64,000 nt of DNA from Hymenobacter montanus (GTDB lineage Bacteria > Bacteroidota > Bacteroidia > Cytophagales > Hymenobacteraceae), in the NCBI RefSeq assembly GCF_014699115.1, contig NZ_JACXAD010000016.1:62001-126000 (forward strand), given 5' to 3'. The notes beneath the pieces are model-generated. The model did no database searches. It was not told the origin of the DNA and worked only from the letters and a program-made list of their open reading frames with translations. A program made the position numbers and the translations under genes. Positions 9,414 to 17,470 of the stretch are shown one piece after another; the first letter of the stretch is position 1; every line of letters starts with the position of its first letter.

Positions 9414-10067
9414 ATGAACATTGCAGTATTAGGCACCGGTATGGTAGGTGAAGCCATTGCCTCCCGTTTGGTTGAGCTCGGCCATCAGGTACGAATGGGC
9501 TCTCGCTCAGCCGATAATGAGAAAGCTCAAGCGTGGATAGCCAAAGCTGGCTCGGGAGCCTCAACCGGTACGTTCGCCGACGCCATAGTATTCGGCGAGG
9601 TTATTTTCCTGGCCACCAAAGGCGAATCCAGCCTGGACGTGCTAGGAGCGGCTGGCGCCGAGGCCGTGGCTGGCAAAACCGTGATTGACGTTTCCAACCC
9701 ACTTGAGTTCAGCAGCAACGGCCTTCCTACCTTGGCCATCAGCAATACCGATTCCCTGGGGGAGCAGTTGCAACGGCGTTATCCGGAAGCGCGCATTGTA
9801 AAGTCGCTAAACACGATGTGGTGCGGCCTGATGGTCAACCCTAACCTAGTGGCTGGTGGTGACCACGAAGTATTTGTGAGTGGCAACGATGCCGAAGCCA
9901 AAGAGCAGACCAAGACCTTGTTGCGTCAGTTCGGTTGGCAAGACGCTCACATCCTTGATTTGGGGGATATCAGTACGGCCCGTGGTACCGAGATGCTGCT
10001 GCCTTTGTGGCTGCGCGTGTGGCAATCCACCGGCGTGGGTGCCTTCAACTTCAAAATCGCACGGTAA
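9414..10067 (+). CDS. NADPH-dependent F420 reductase-like oxidoreductase
   Basis: 217 residues from the ATG at 9414 (MNIAVLGTGMVGEAIASRLV); an earlier in-frame start would add 26 non-conserved residues. GTGMVGEAIASRL is a Rossmann dinucleotide-binding turn and MGSRSADNEKA fits NADP selectivity. FLATKGESSLDV, VIDVSNPLEFSSNG and RIVKSLNTMWCGLM match the NADP oxidoreductase coenzyme-F420-dependent family (PF03807). Bacteroidota do not generally make F420, so the hydride acceptor is probably something else. It follows the AraC-type gene closely, which suggests a small inducible redox or detoxification unit. Substrate unknown. Confidence 0.85.
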   Translation: MNIAVLGTGMVGEAIASRLVELGHQVRMGSRSADNEKAQAWIAKAGSGASTGTFADAIVFGEVIFLATKGESSLDVLGAAGAEAVAGKTVIDVSNPLEFSSNGLPTLAISNTDSLGEQLQRRYPEARIVKSLNTMWCGLMVNPNLVAGGDHEVFVSGNDAEAKEQTKTLLRQFGWQDAHILDLGDISTARGTEMLLPLWLRVWQSTGVGAFNFKIAR

Positions 10068-10080
10068 ACGTTGATCATCT

Positions 10081-10332
10081 TCACCGGCCCACGGTAAAGG
10101 GCACAAGGAACAGGTCCTGCTTTTGTTCGGAGGATTTGTCTTTGGCCAGCTCCTGTGGCTCTACACAGCCCGCAGGCGCTGGCGCACCGCCGCGGCCCAG
10201 ACCGCTTAGCAGCGTGCCTACATCCAGCGGCAGGTTCACGTAGAGCACACGGTGCTGCTTAGCCAACTCGCGGGCCAGGTTGCGGGCGCTGGTGCTCAAG
10301 TCTAGGTCCCAGCGCTGCGGGCAGAGAAGCAT
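10081..10332 (-). pseudogene. Chimeric gene remnant: glycosyltransferase start fused to an OmpA-protein fragment
   Basis: An 83-codon open stretch on the minus strand. Its first part (MLLCPQRWDLDLSTSARNLA, then RELAKQHRVLYVNLP) looks like the N-terminus of a bacterial glycosyltransferase of the GT4 type. The last part, SEQKQDLFLVPFTVG, is identical to an internal segment of the OmpA-family protein encoded at 42185-44266, and the DNA is also closely similar (10086-10145 against about 42527-42586). Two unrelated protein pieces joined in 83 codons indicates rearranged debris, not a working gene. The junction lies around the segment EPQELAKD. Confidence 0.7.
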
Positions 10333-10352
10333 GAAGCCAGGCCGTTTTCATT

Positions 10353-10520
10353 TTAGAAGCTGTTTGAGTTAGTGAAAAATCACTTTTGAACGTCCTGCTG
10401 AGCGCAGCCGAAGCCTCTCTGCCGCTTCGTTGAGATAGCCCAAACGAAGCGGCAGAGAGGCTTCGACCAGCGGACGCCAGATAGAGCAGGACCATTTTTA
10501 GGTGCGCAAATAGCTTCTTA
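10353..10520. repeat. MITE-like repeat with terminal inverted repeats and an internal 22-base hairpin
   Basis: The ends TTAGAAGCTGTTTG (10353-10366) and CAAATAGCTTCTTA (10507-10520) are inverted repeats with two mismatches. Inside, 10410-10431 and 10443-10464 are perfect 22-base inverted arms (GAAGCCTCTCTGCCGCTTCG core). Next to the right arm, CTTCGACCAGCGGACGCCAG recurs with one change in the repeat at 24259-24359, which has the same kind of ends. No transposase is encoded, so it should be non-autonomous. Its right end coincides with the stop codon of the HPt gene. Confidence 0.7.
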
Positions 10521-10940
10521 GGCAGCGCGGCCCAGTTCCTGCCGGAAAATGCCCAGCACGGCCTCAGCTGCCTCAGCTACCCCCAGCAAAATGGCCCGTA
10601 GCTCCAGCTTGTCGCGGTGCTGATAGGCAATAACTTCCATCTCCTTCAGGAGGCCCAGGCCCGGCTCAATGCACAGGTTGCCGAAGGTGGCCTTCAGGCT
10701 GTGTGCCTGGTGGGCAATGCTGGTCCAGTCCCCGGCTTCGATGGCCGTTTCCAGCTGCACCAGCTGCCCGGGTACCCGGTCGATAAACATATGCTGAATC
10801 TCACGCACGAAACCGGCATCGTGGGCCAGCTTCCCGAGGCCCGAAAAATCATAGTGTACCGGCGCCGGCGGGCCCATCGTGGCCGTAATCAGCTGGCCAA
10901 TGTGCATTGAACTGGGTCGGATAAAGAATTGGGGATTCAT
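10518..10940 (-). CDS. HPt (histidine phosphotransfer) domain protein
   Basis: 140 residues. Residues about 30-135 form a four-helix HPt domain. The phosphoacceptor is His80 in SIAHQAHSLKATFGNLCIEP, with Lys83 in the usual place (H-x-x-K). HPt proteins shuttle phosphate between a hybrid kinase receiver and a response regulator. Free-standing HPt genes near two hybrid kinases (20680-24261, 44731-47553), a receiver-only protein and an NtrC-type activator suggest a phosphorelay. A sigma-54-type promoter and palindrome lie upstream (11185-11201, 11262-11298), although a leader of about 230 bases would result. The MITE-like repeat touches its 3' end. Confidence 0.88.
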   Translation of the reverse strand: MNPQFFIRPSSMHIGQLITATMGPPAPVHYDFSGLGKLAHDAGFVREIQHMFIDRVPGQLVQLETAIEAGDWTSIAHQAHSLKATFGNLCIEPGLGLLKEMEVIAYQHRDKLELRAILLGVAEAAEAVLGIFRQELGRAA

Positions 10941-11184
10941 AATAATATAATGTTAATTGGGATGAAGTAAACCAAGCTTAAAGTGGGGTATAGGCGGGGC
11001 TGCTGCGGGTGAGGCTAATAGCCAGTGCTCTGCCGGGCTGGCCGGATGCGGCGCGGAAGGCCCGAGCGGGGCCGCCGAATGAGCGAATGGGCAGAGACGA
11101 TCCGGCCCAGCGGCTGGGCCATACAAAGGGCCATCGGCGACGTCATGAAGGCGGAGGCAGAAGCAGTGTTCATGCGGGACCTTA

Positions 11185-11201
11185 GGCCAAACCAGGGCCA
11201 A
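11185..11201 (-). promoter_or_regulatory. Sigma-54-type promoter A, toward the HPt gene
   Basis: On the minus strand TTGGCCCTGGTTTGGCC has GG and GC separated by exactly 10 bases, as sigma-54 -24/-12 elements require (consensus TTGGCACGNNNNTTGCA). The predicted start is near 11174. An ATG at 11173 opens a 52-codon frame to 11015 that I cannot recognise; the first recognisable gene is the HPt gene at 10940. Palindrome A is 60 bases upstream. Confidence 0.6.
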
Positions 11202-11261
11202 AAATAAACTGACTTCAAGTAGCTGATTATAAGATATTTATTTGGATATAAGGTCGCTATA

Positions 11262-11298
11262 AATCCAGCCGCTGGATTTTGCATCCAGCATCTGGAGC
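11262..11298. promoter_or_regulatory. Palindromic activator site A
   Basis: Arms AATCCAGCCGCTGGA (11262-11276) and TCCAGCATCTGGAGC (11284-11298) face each other across a 7-base spacer. This is the architecture seen at four more places in the locus. The gap to promoter A is AT-rich (11202-11261, about 27 % G+C by hand count). The same two arm types occur in inverted order at site B, 265 bases away. Confidence 0.65.
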
Positions 11299-11562
11299 AG
11301 GCCAGCCGCCACTACGACCCGGAATGCTGCTCCTGGCCGCCACCGTCTTGCGCGGTTGCCTTATATAATAGTGCTGGCTCTGCGGACAGCGGGTGATGTG
11401 GGCCGGGTTGCGGCCGCCCAAACCGGACGCTAACCGAGCCCCGGTGGGTATGCGTTCGGGCCTTAGCCCGGCTCCAAGTGCCCGGAAGGCTGAGCGGAAA
11501 TACTGCATTGGCCAACTGCACCAGACTGCAATTAACCTTAGCAGAGCCACTGCCCGGCCCGT

Positions 11563-11599
11563 AATCCAGATGCTGGAGGAGGTTTCCAGCGGCTGGATT
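11563..11599. promoter_or_regulatory. Palindromic activator site B
   Basis: Arms AATCCAGATGCTGGA (11563-11577) and TCCAGCGGCTGGATT (11585-11599), spacer GGAGGTT; pairing extends two bases outward on each side (GT...AC). Promoter B begins 63 bases downstream across an AT-rich stretch. The 263 bases between sites A and B hold no gene I can support. Confidence 0.7.
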
Positions 11600-11662
11600 A
11601 CGGAGTAAAACCCCTATATCTTTTATTGCTGAAAAACAATGGGTTAATAGAATGTTTTAGGC

Positions 11663-11679
11663 TTGGCATCCGCTTAGCA
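11663..11679 (+). promoter_or_regulatory. Sigma-54-type promoter B, for the fusion-kinase/glycosyltransferase operon
   Basis: TTGGCATCCGCTTAGCA has GG-N10-GC at the right spacing and close matches to both the -24 and -12 boxes. Predicted start near 11690, two bases before the ATG at 11692, so the transcript would be almost leaderless. This placement argues against the upstream in-frame start at 11626. Confidence 0.65.
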
Positions 11680-11691
11680 AACGGCCCTGGC

Positions 11692-14172
11692 ATGGAAAAT
11701 TCGGCCTCTGCACCTGCCCCCACTATTGATCCAGCCAATTTGCCGGCACTGCTGCGCCTGCTCGGCTATGAGCCCGCCGCTGCTGGCGCGGCCGGCGTGC
11801 CGCTGCGCGGCGTGCGCAACCCCGATGGCAGCCTGCGCTGGGTATGGCCTGCTACGCTGCGCCAGCCGCTGTTTCTGGAGTTCTACAGCGCCACGTCGCC
11901 CAAGGCGCGGCTGTTTAGTGCGCTGGTACGGCTGGTGTTCTGGTGCCGGTTGCAGGGGCTGTTTTTCCGGCAACTGCCGGGCCGCTACGTGGCCAGCGGC
12001 GAGCAGGCCTGGCCCACGGCCGACTTCGCCCTGTTCACCGGCACGCCGGGCCCCAACCGCAAGGCCGTGTGCTGCTACGACGATACCAGCGACCAGCGGG
12101 TGTTTGCCAAGCTGCCGCTGGGCCCCATAGCCGTCCAGAAAGTACAGGCCGAAACTGCCCACCTGCGCGCCCTGGGCCAACAGGAGCATGCTGCCTTCGA
12201 GGTGCCGCAGGTGTTGGGCGCCGGCCCCGACTTCCTCCTCCAAACCAGCGTGAAGCGGCCCGGCGCCCACCGCGCCGCCAGCTTCGACTCTGCCCACGCC
12301 TATTTCCTCACAGAGCTGCTGGCTGCCACCAGCGTGCGCCAGCCCATTGAGGCCAGCATCTGCTGGCACAGCATTGAGGCACAGGTGGCTGCCCTGCAAG
12401 ACCTCGATGGGTCGCGTGTGCCGTTTGGGCTGCGCGCTAAGCTGCGCCACCTGCGCCTCAGCATCGATGCCAGCCGGGAGTTGTCCTTCGCCTTCGCGCA
12501 CGGCGACTTCACGCCCTGGAACTGCTGGCTCGGGCCCGAGAAGCTGGCCATCTACGACCTGGAGCTGGCCCTGCCCGGCGCGTCGCTGCTCTATGACCTG
12601 TTTCATTTTGAAGTGCAGCAGGCCCTGCTCGGCTCGCGTCGGCCGGCGCGAGCCATCCGCACGCAGGCCCTAGCCGTCGCCACCGAGCACTTCCCGGCCG
12701 TGCCGGCCGAGGAGCTGGGCCTGGCCTGGCAGCTCTACCTGCTGCACCAGGTGGCTACCGGGGCCCTGCTCTACCACGCGCAAACCCCTTGGCACCCGCA
12801 GGTAACCTGGCTGCTGAACGGCTGGAACGCCCTGCTCACCCTGGAGCTGACCTCCGTGCTGGAGCACCGCCAGCTGGCCCTCTACGACCTGCACGACTAC
12901 GTGCAGCTACTGGCCGAGCCCGGCGTGGTGCTCAAGCCCCGTGCCGACAATGCCTACTACCCCGCCCCGACCTCTGACCTTGACCTGCTGCTGACCAAAG
13001 AAAACGTGCTGGCCGGCGTGCAGTTTATGCAGGAGTTTGGGCTGCTGCAGTCGGCGGTGGTGCGGTCGGCGGCCCATATGCAGTCGGTAGACTGCCTGTT
13101 TCTGGATGGCTCGCTGCTGACCGTGGACCTGCTGCACCAGCTGCACCGCCAGGCCCTGCACCTGCTCGATGCCCAAGCCGTGCGCGGCCAGGCCCACCGC
13201 GACGAGGCCGGCGTGTACGTGCCCTCGCTGGGGCACGACTTCACCTACACCTGGCTGTTTTACTGGCTCAACCACAGTGATATGCCACTGGGGCATCTGC
13301 GGTATTTTCAGCGCTTTCCGCTGGCGCGGCAGGCCGGGCTGCTGGCCCACCTGCAAATCAGCTACGGCCTTAGCTTCCACAGTATTGCCGAAGCCAGCGT
13401 GTACCACGAGGCTAGCGCCGCCCACCTCGAGTTCGTGCTGCGCCGCGCCCCGGCCAACCACCGCGCCCGGCGCTGGCCGCGCGGCCTGCGCTACCTGTTG
13501 AGTACGGCCACCGAGTTTCTGCGGCCGGGCGGGCTGGTCATCACCTTCAGCGGGGTGGACGGCGCGGGCAAGTCCACCGTCATCGAGCACGTGAAAGAGC
13601 GCCTTGAAAAGAAGTGGCGCAAGCGCGTGGTGGTCATCCGTCACCGGCCGTCGGTGCTGCCCATCATCAGCGCCTGGAAGTATGGCAAGCAGGGGGCCGA
13701 GGCCCGCAGCATCCGGAGCCTGCCCCGGCAGGGGCAGAATTTCGGGCTGAGTTCGTCGCTGGCCCGCTTCGCCTACTACTACTTCGATTACGTGGTGGGC
13801 CAGGTAGTTATCTGGCTGAAGTACACTCGGCGCGGCCACGTGGTGCTCTACGACCGGTATTACTTCGACTTCATCAACGATGGCCGGCGCAGCAACATCA
13901 GCCTGCCCACCCGTCTCACCAAGGTCCTCTATGCGCTCGTGAACAAGCCGCAGCTCAACTTCTTCCTCTACGCCGACCCGGAAGAGATTCTGCGCCGCAA
14001 GCAGGAGCTCTCGGCCAGCACCATCCGCCAGCTCACGCAGGAGTACCAGGAGCTGTTTGGCCAGCTTGATGCCCGCTACCGCCGCTCGCGCTACGTGCCC
14101 ATCGAAAACCACGACCTGGGCCAGACCCTTGACCTGATCGGTGAATACATCGGCCAGGAAATCCACCCTTAA
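11692..14172 (+). CDS. Three-domain fusion: APH-like kinase, nucleotidyltransferase-like domain, thymidylate-kinase-like P-loop domain
   Basis: 826 residues from the ATG at 11692. Domain 1 (about 60-400) carries the aminoglycoside-phosphotransferase-type catalytic loop HGDFTPWN (His270, Asp272, Asn277) and a metal-binding IYDLE (Asp289). Domain 2 (about 415-580) begins with TSDLDLLL (Asp429, Asp431), the double-Asp signature of nucleotidyltransferase folds, followed by SVDCLFLDGSLLTVDLLHQL. Domain 3 (about 610-826) has a P-loop GVDGAGKST (Lys627) and DRYYFDFINDGRR, as in thymidylate-kinase-like proteins. It is the first gene of a five-gene EPS operon, so I infer activation or phosphorylation of a sugar or glycolipid precursor. 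The substrate is unknown. All three active sites look intact. Confidence 0.75.
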   Translation: MENSASAPAPTIDPANLPALLRLLGYEPAAAGAAGVPLRGVRNPDGSLRWVWPATLRQPLFLEFYSATSPKARLFSALVRLVFWCRLQGLFFRQLPGRYVASGEQAWPTADFALFTGTPGPNRKAVCCYDDTSDQRVFAKLPLGPIAVQKVQAETAHLRALGQQEHAAFEVPQVLGAGPDFLLQTSVKRPGAHRAASFDSAHAYFLTELLAATSVRQPIEASICWHSIEAQVAALQDLDGSRVPFGLRAKLRHLRLSIDASRELSFAFAHGDFTPWNCWLGPEKLAIYDLELALPGASLLYDLFHFEVQQALLGSRRPARAIRTQALAVATEHFPAVPAEELGLAWQLYLLHQVATGALLYHAQTPWHPQVTWLLNGWNALLTLELTSVLEHRQLALYDLHDYVQLLAEPGVVLKPRADNAYYPAPTSDLDLLLTKENVLAGVQFMQEFGLLQSAVVRSAAHMQSVDCLFLDGSLLTVDLLHQLHRQALHLLDAQAVRGQAHRDEAGVYVPSLGHDFTYTWLFYWLNHSDMPLGHLRYFQRFPLARQAGLLAHLQISYGLSFHSIAEASVYHEASAAHLEFVLRRAPANHRARRWPRGLRYLLSTATEFLRPGGLVITFSGVDGAGKSTVIEHVKERLEKKWRKRVVVIRHRPSVLPIISAWKYGKQGAEARSIRSLPRQGQNFGLSSSLARFAYYYFDYVVGQVVIWLKYTRRGHVVLYDRYYFDFINDGRRSNISLPTRLTKVLYALVNKPQLNFFLYADPEEILRRKQELSASTIRQLTQEYQELFGQLDARYRRSRYVPIENHDLGQTLDLIGEYIGQEIHP

Positions 14173-14261
14173 ATCATTCGGCCTAGTCGCCGAGGGCGCG
14201 GACCACGGGCCGGTGCCAGCGGCCGAGGTCGCGCCATCAACCGACAATACCAAGTCCTACC

Positions 14262-14999
14262 ATGAAAAATATACTCGAAATCTGGGTCCGTCGGCGCAAC
14301 CCCGACTTTGCCCTGCACGCCGCCGTGAGCTCGGGCATGCTGCTGAGCTTCGGCCTGAGCACGGCCGCGAGCCTGCTGCGCGGGGCCCGGCTGTGGCTGC
14401 GCGGTCGGGCCAGCGGCGGGGCCATGCTGGGCCAGGACGTGCGGTTTCAGTACCTGAGCCTGATTCGGTTCGGGCGCTGGCTGAAGGTGGGCGACCACGT
14501 GCGCTTCAGCGGGCTGGGGCTGGGCGGCCTCACGCTGGGCGACCGGGTGAGCATCGGGGCCTTCAGCCAGGTGATTGTCTCGACCTCACTGGCCGACCCG
14601 GGCCAATTTATCCGGCTGGGCAACCGCGTGGGCATCGGCGAGTTTGCCTACCTGGGCGGTGGCGGCGGCCTGAGCATCGGCGATGACTGCATTGTGGGTC
14701 AATATTTTAGCTGCCACCCTGAAAACCACCAGCACGCCGACCCCGAGCAGCTTATTCGCCTGCAGGGCGTGACGCGGCGCGGCATCAGCATTGGGGCCAA
14801 CTGCTGGATTGGCAGCAAAGTCACCGTGCTCGATGGCGTCCGCATTGGCGCGGGCTGCGTGGTGGCGGCCGGCGCGGTGGTCACCCGCTCGGTGCCAGCG
14901 GGCTGCGTGGTAGCCGGCGTGCCGGCCCGCGTCATTGGCTACCGCGAGTCCGCTGAATCAATTGACTCGACCCCCGACCTACAACCGGCGTTTGCATGA
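14262..14999 (+). CDS. Left-handed beta-helix (hexapeptide repeat) acyltransferase
   Basis: 245 residues. From about residue 60 there are hexapeptide-type turns (LTLGDRVSIGAFSQVIV, IRLGNRVGIGEFAYLGG, ISIGANCWIGSKVTVLDGVR, IGAGCVVAAGAVVTRSVPAG) ending in the usual CVVAGVPARVIG. A His in FSCHPENHQH may be the catalytic base. Members O-acetylate or otherwise acylate sugars, fitting decoration of the exopolysaccharide. Its stop overlaps the next gene's start (ATGA at 14996), so the two are translationally coupled. Confidence 0.88.
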   Translation: MKNILEIWVRRRNPDFALHAAVSSGMLLSFGLSTAASLLRGARLWLRGRASGGAMLGQDVRFQYLSLIRFGRWLKVGDHVRFSGLGLGGLTLGDRVSIGAFSQVIVSTSLADPGQFIRLGNRVGIGEFAYLGGGGGLSIGDDCIVGQYFSCHPENHQHADPEQLIRLQGVTRRGISIGANCWIGSKVTVLDGVRIGAGCVVAAGAVVTRSVPAGCVVAGVPARVIGYRESAESIDSTPDLQPAFA

Positions 15000-16237
15000 A
15001 AACCATTTTGATGACGGCCTATGCCGTGAACCCCTACAAAGGCTCGGAGGACGGCATGGGCTGGAACTTCATCCTGCAAGCCGCCCGCTTTCAGAAAGTG
15101 GTGGCCGTGACGCGCCGCAACAACGGCCCCCACATCGAGCGTTACCTGGCCGAAAACCCGGCCGCCGCGGCCCTGGCCGCCAACGTCGAGTTTCTCTATT
15201 TCGACCTGCCCGCCTGGACGCGCTGGTGGAAGAAAGGCCCCCTGCTCTCGCTCATCTACTTCTACATGTGGCAACTGGGCCTGGCCCTGTGGCTGCGCCC
15301 CCGCCGGCTGGCCGTGGACGTGGTGCACAACCTTAACTTTCACAACGACTGGACGCCCTCGTTTCTGTGGCTGCTGGGCCGGCCGCTGGTGTGGGGGCCC
15401 ATCGGGCACCATCCGCTCATTCCGGCCAGCCACCTGGCCCGCTACGGCCCCACGGCCTTCATCAAAGATCGCCTCATTGGCAGCCTGAAGTTTTTTTTCT
15501 GGAAGCTCGACCCCTTTCTATGGGTGACGCGCCGGGCCGCTGGCCGGGTACTGTGCATGAATTCGGCCGTGGCCCCGCGCCTGCGCCTAGCCGCTGCCGA
15601 CTACGAAATCATGCCCTCGGTAGCCGTCGACCTGCCCACCGAAATACCGGCCGCCCCCGCCGCCGGGCGCGATTTCACCGTGATGATTGCTGCCCGCATG
15701 GTGCCGCTGAAGGGTTTTGATATGGTGATTGCCGCGTTTGCGCGGTTCTACGCACAACTGCCACCCGCGGAGCAGAGCAGGGCCCGGCTGCTGCTCATCG
15801 GCAGCGGCCCGGAAGAAAACCACCTCAACAGACTAGTGCGGAGCTACAATCTCGGGGCCTGCGCCGAGCACCGCCCCTGGCTCGACCGCGCCGAGCTGCT
15901 CAGCACCTACCAGCAGGCGGCAGTGTTCTTTTTCCCCTCGCACGAGGGCGCGGGCATGGTGGTGGCCGAGGCCATGAGCTACGGCGTACCCGTGCTCTGC
16001 TACGCCAACGAAGGCCCCGGCGAGCTCACCCCGCCCGGATCGGTGCTGAAAGTGCCCTACCGCTCATTTGAGGACAATGTGGGCGACTTCGCCACTCTGC
16101 TCAGGCGCCTCCACGGCTCCCCGGCCCTGCAGGCTGCCGAGGCCGCCCTGTGCCGCCGCCACGTAGCCGAGCACCACACCTGGGGCCAGCGCGGCCACCA
16201 GCTCAACCGCGTGTACCAACACATTCTGGCCGCATGA
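14996..16237 (+). CDS. Family 4 glycosyltransferase (GT-B fold)
   Basis: 413 residues, starting MKTILMTAYAVNPYKGSEDG; the glycine-rich N-terminal loop binds the acceptor side. The C-terminal donor-binding domain has FTVMIAARMVPLKGFDMVIA, LLLIGSGPEENHL and the E-x7-E signature HEGAGMVVAEAMSYGVPVLC typical of GT4 retaining enzymes. It should transfer a sugar from a nucleotide donor to the lipid-linked EPS repeat unit at the inner face of the cytoplasmic membrane. ATGA overlaps join it to the genes on both sides. Confidence 0.92.
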   Translation: MKTILMTAYAVNPYKGSEDGMGWNFILQAARFQKVVAVTRRNNGPHIERYLAENPAAAALAANVEFLYFDLPAWTRWWKKGPLLSLIYFYMWQLGLALWLRPRRLAVDVVHNLNFHNDWTPSFLWLLGRPLVWGPIGHHPLIPASHLARYGPTAFIKDRLIGSLKFFFWKLDPFLWVTRRAAGRVLCMNSAVAPRLRLAAADYEIMPSVAVDLPTEIPAAPAAGRDFTVMIAARMVPLKGFDMVIAAFARFYAQLPPAEQSRARLLLIGSGPEENHLNRLVRSYNLGACAEHRPWLDRAELLSTYQQAAVFFFPSHEGAGMVVAEAMSYGVPVLCYANEGPGELTPPGSVLKVPYRSFEDNVGDFATLLRRLHGSPALQAAEAALCRRHVAEHHTWGQRGHQLNRVYQHILAA

Positions 16238-17421
16238 AAAAGCCCCGCATCATCGCCGTTCACCTGCTTAACGACCGTAGCGGTAGCCCCCTGGTGCTGC
16301 GCCAGGCCCTGGAAGTGCTGCTCGAAGCCGGCCACGCCGTCGACCTGCTCACGGCTACGCCCGGCGGCCCCGGCTTTCTGAGCGACCTGCCCGGGGTGCG
16401 TCTTCACGCGCTGCCCTACCGCTGGTCGGCCCGGCCCTGGCAAACGCTGCTCAACTTCGTGCTGGTGCAGTGGTTGGTGTTCTGGAAGGTGCTGGGCCTG
16501 GCCCGGCGCGGCAGCACGGTGTATGTGAATACGCTGCTGCCCGCCGCCGCCGCGCTGGCAGCCCGCTGCCGCGGCGCGCGGGTGGTGTACCACCTCCACG
16601 AAGTTTCACTGCGGCCGGCCGCGCTGCGGCGCGTGCTGTGCGCGGTGGCCGGCCGCACGGCCCATCAGGTTGTGTACGTGTCGGAATACTTGCGCCAAAC
16701 GCTGAACCTGCCCGTGCGCCGCCAAATGGTGGTGCATAACACCCTGGCGCCCGGCTTCCTCGCCCAAGCCCTGCAACTCTCCCTACCCACGGCCAGCCCC
16801 GACCCCTTCCTGGTCTTGATGGCCTGCTCTCTGCGCGACTACAAGGGCGTACCCGAATTTGTGGCTTTGGCCCGCTCTATGCCCGAGCTGGCTTTCGAGC
16901 TGGTGCTGAATGCTGCCCCCGATGCCGTAACAGCCTACCAGCGCCAGCAGGACATTCCGAACAACCTGCGGCTGTTTCCGGCCACCGCTGACATGCACCC
17001 GCACTACCGCCGCGCGGCGGTAGTTGCCAACCTTTCGCGGCCCGATGAATGGGTCGAAACCTTCGGCATGACCGTGCTGGAGGCCATGAGCTACGGCCGC
17101 CCCGTGCTGGTGCCGCCCGTCGGCGGGGTGGCCGAGGTGAACGTGCACGCCAAAACCGGCTTCGCCATCGACGGCCGCGACCTCGAAGCACTGCAGCAGG
17201 CCCTGCGGCTGCTGGCCGGCAACAGCCACCGCTATGCCTGCATGGCCGCCGCCGCCCGGCAGCAGGCCGCCACCTTCGGGCGGGGCCGCTTCGCCGAGCA
17301 GCTGCGCCAGGCGTTTGCGCCGGTCTCGGTAGCCGCGCCGACGCCAGCGCGAGCGGCCGAGTTGGCCCCAGCCGCCCTGGCGGGGCCTGAGGCTTACATT
17401 CTGCCGATTACTACTCGATAA
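16234..17421 (+). CDS. Family 4 glycosyltransferase (GT-B fold)
   Basis: 395 residues from the ATG at 16234 (MKKPRIIAVHLLNDRSGSPL), which overlaps the previous stop as ATGA; a longer in-frame reading into the preceding gene is not needed. SGSPLVLRQALEVLLEAGHA is the N-terminal acceptor-domain helix. The donor domain shows LVLMACSLRDYKGVPEFVAL and ETFGMTVLEAMSYGRPVLVP, the GT4 E-x7-E motif. It is the second of three consecutive glycosyltransferases in this operon, so it probably adds one sugar of the repeat unit. Sugar specificity cannot be read from the sequence. Confidence 0.92.
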   Translation: MKKPRIIAVHLLNDRSGSPLVLRQALEVLLEAGHAVDLLTATPGGPGFLSDLPGVRLHALPYRWSARPWQTLLNFVLVQWLVFWKVLGLARRGSTVYVNTLLPAAAALAARCRGARVVYHLHEVSLRPAALRRVLCAVAGRTAHQVVYVSEYLRQTLNLPVRRQMVVHNTLAPGFLAQALQLSLPTASPDPFLVLMACSLRDYKGVPEFVALARSMPELAFELVLNAAPDAVTAYQRQQDIPNNLRLFPATADMHPHYRRAAVVANLSRPDEWVETFGMTVLEAMSYGRPVLVPPVGGVAEVNVHAKTGFAIDGRDLEALQQALRLLAGNSHRYACMAAAARQQAATFGRGRFAEQLRQAFAPVSVAAPTPARAAELAPAALAGPEAYILPITTR

Positions 17422-17470
17422 GTAACTGATTTGACTTCGAATTCCTTCATCCTTCCACTCGATTTTAGTT

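Noticed and set aside
10410..10464. The 22-base perfect hairpin as a CRISPR repeat or terminator
   Set aside because: There is no array of spacers and no T-run; it is inside an element with terminal inverted repeats, so a MITE-like repeat explains it better.
12907..14253. A 448-codon minus-strand frame across the fusion kinase gene
   Set aside because: The plus strand has clear catalytic motifs throughout; the antisense frame has none.
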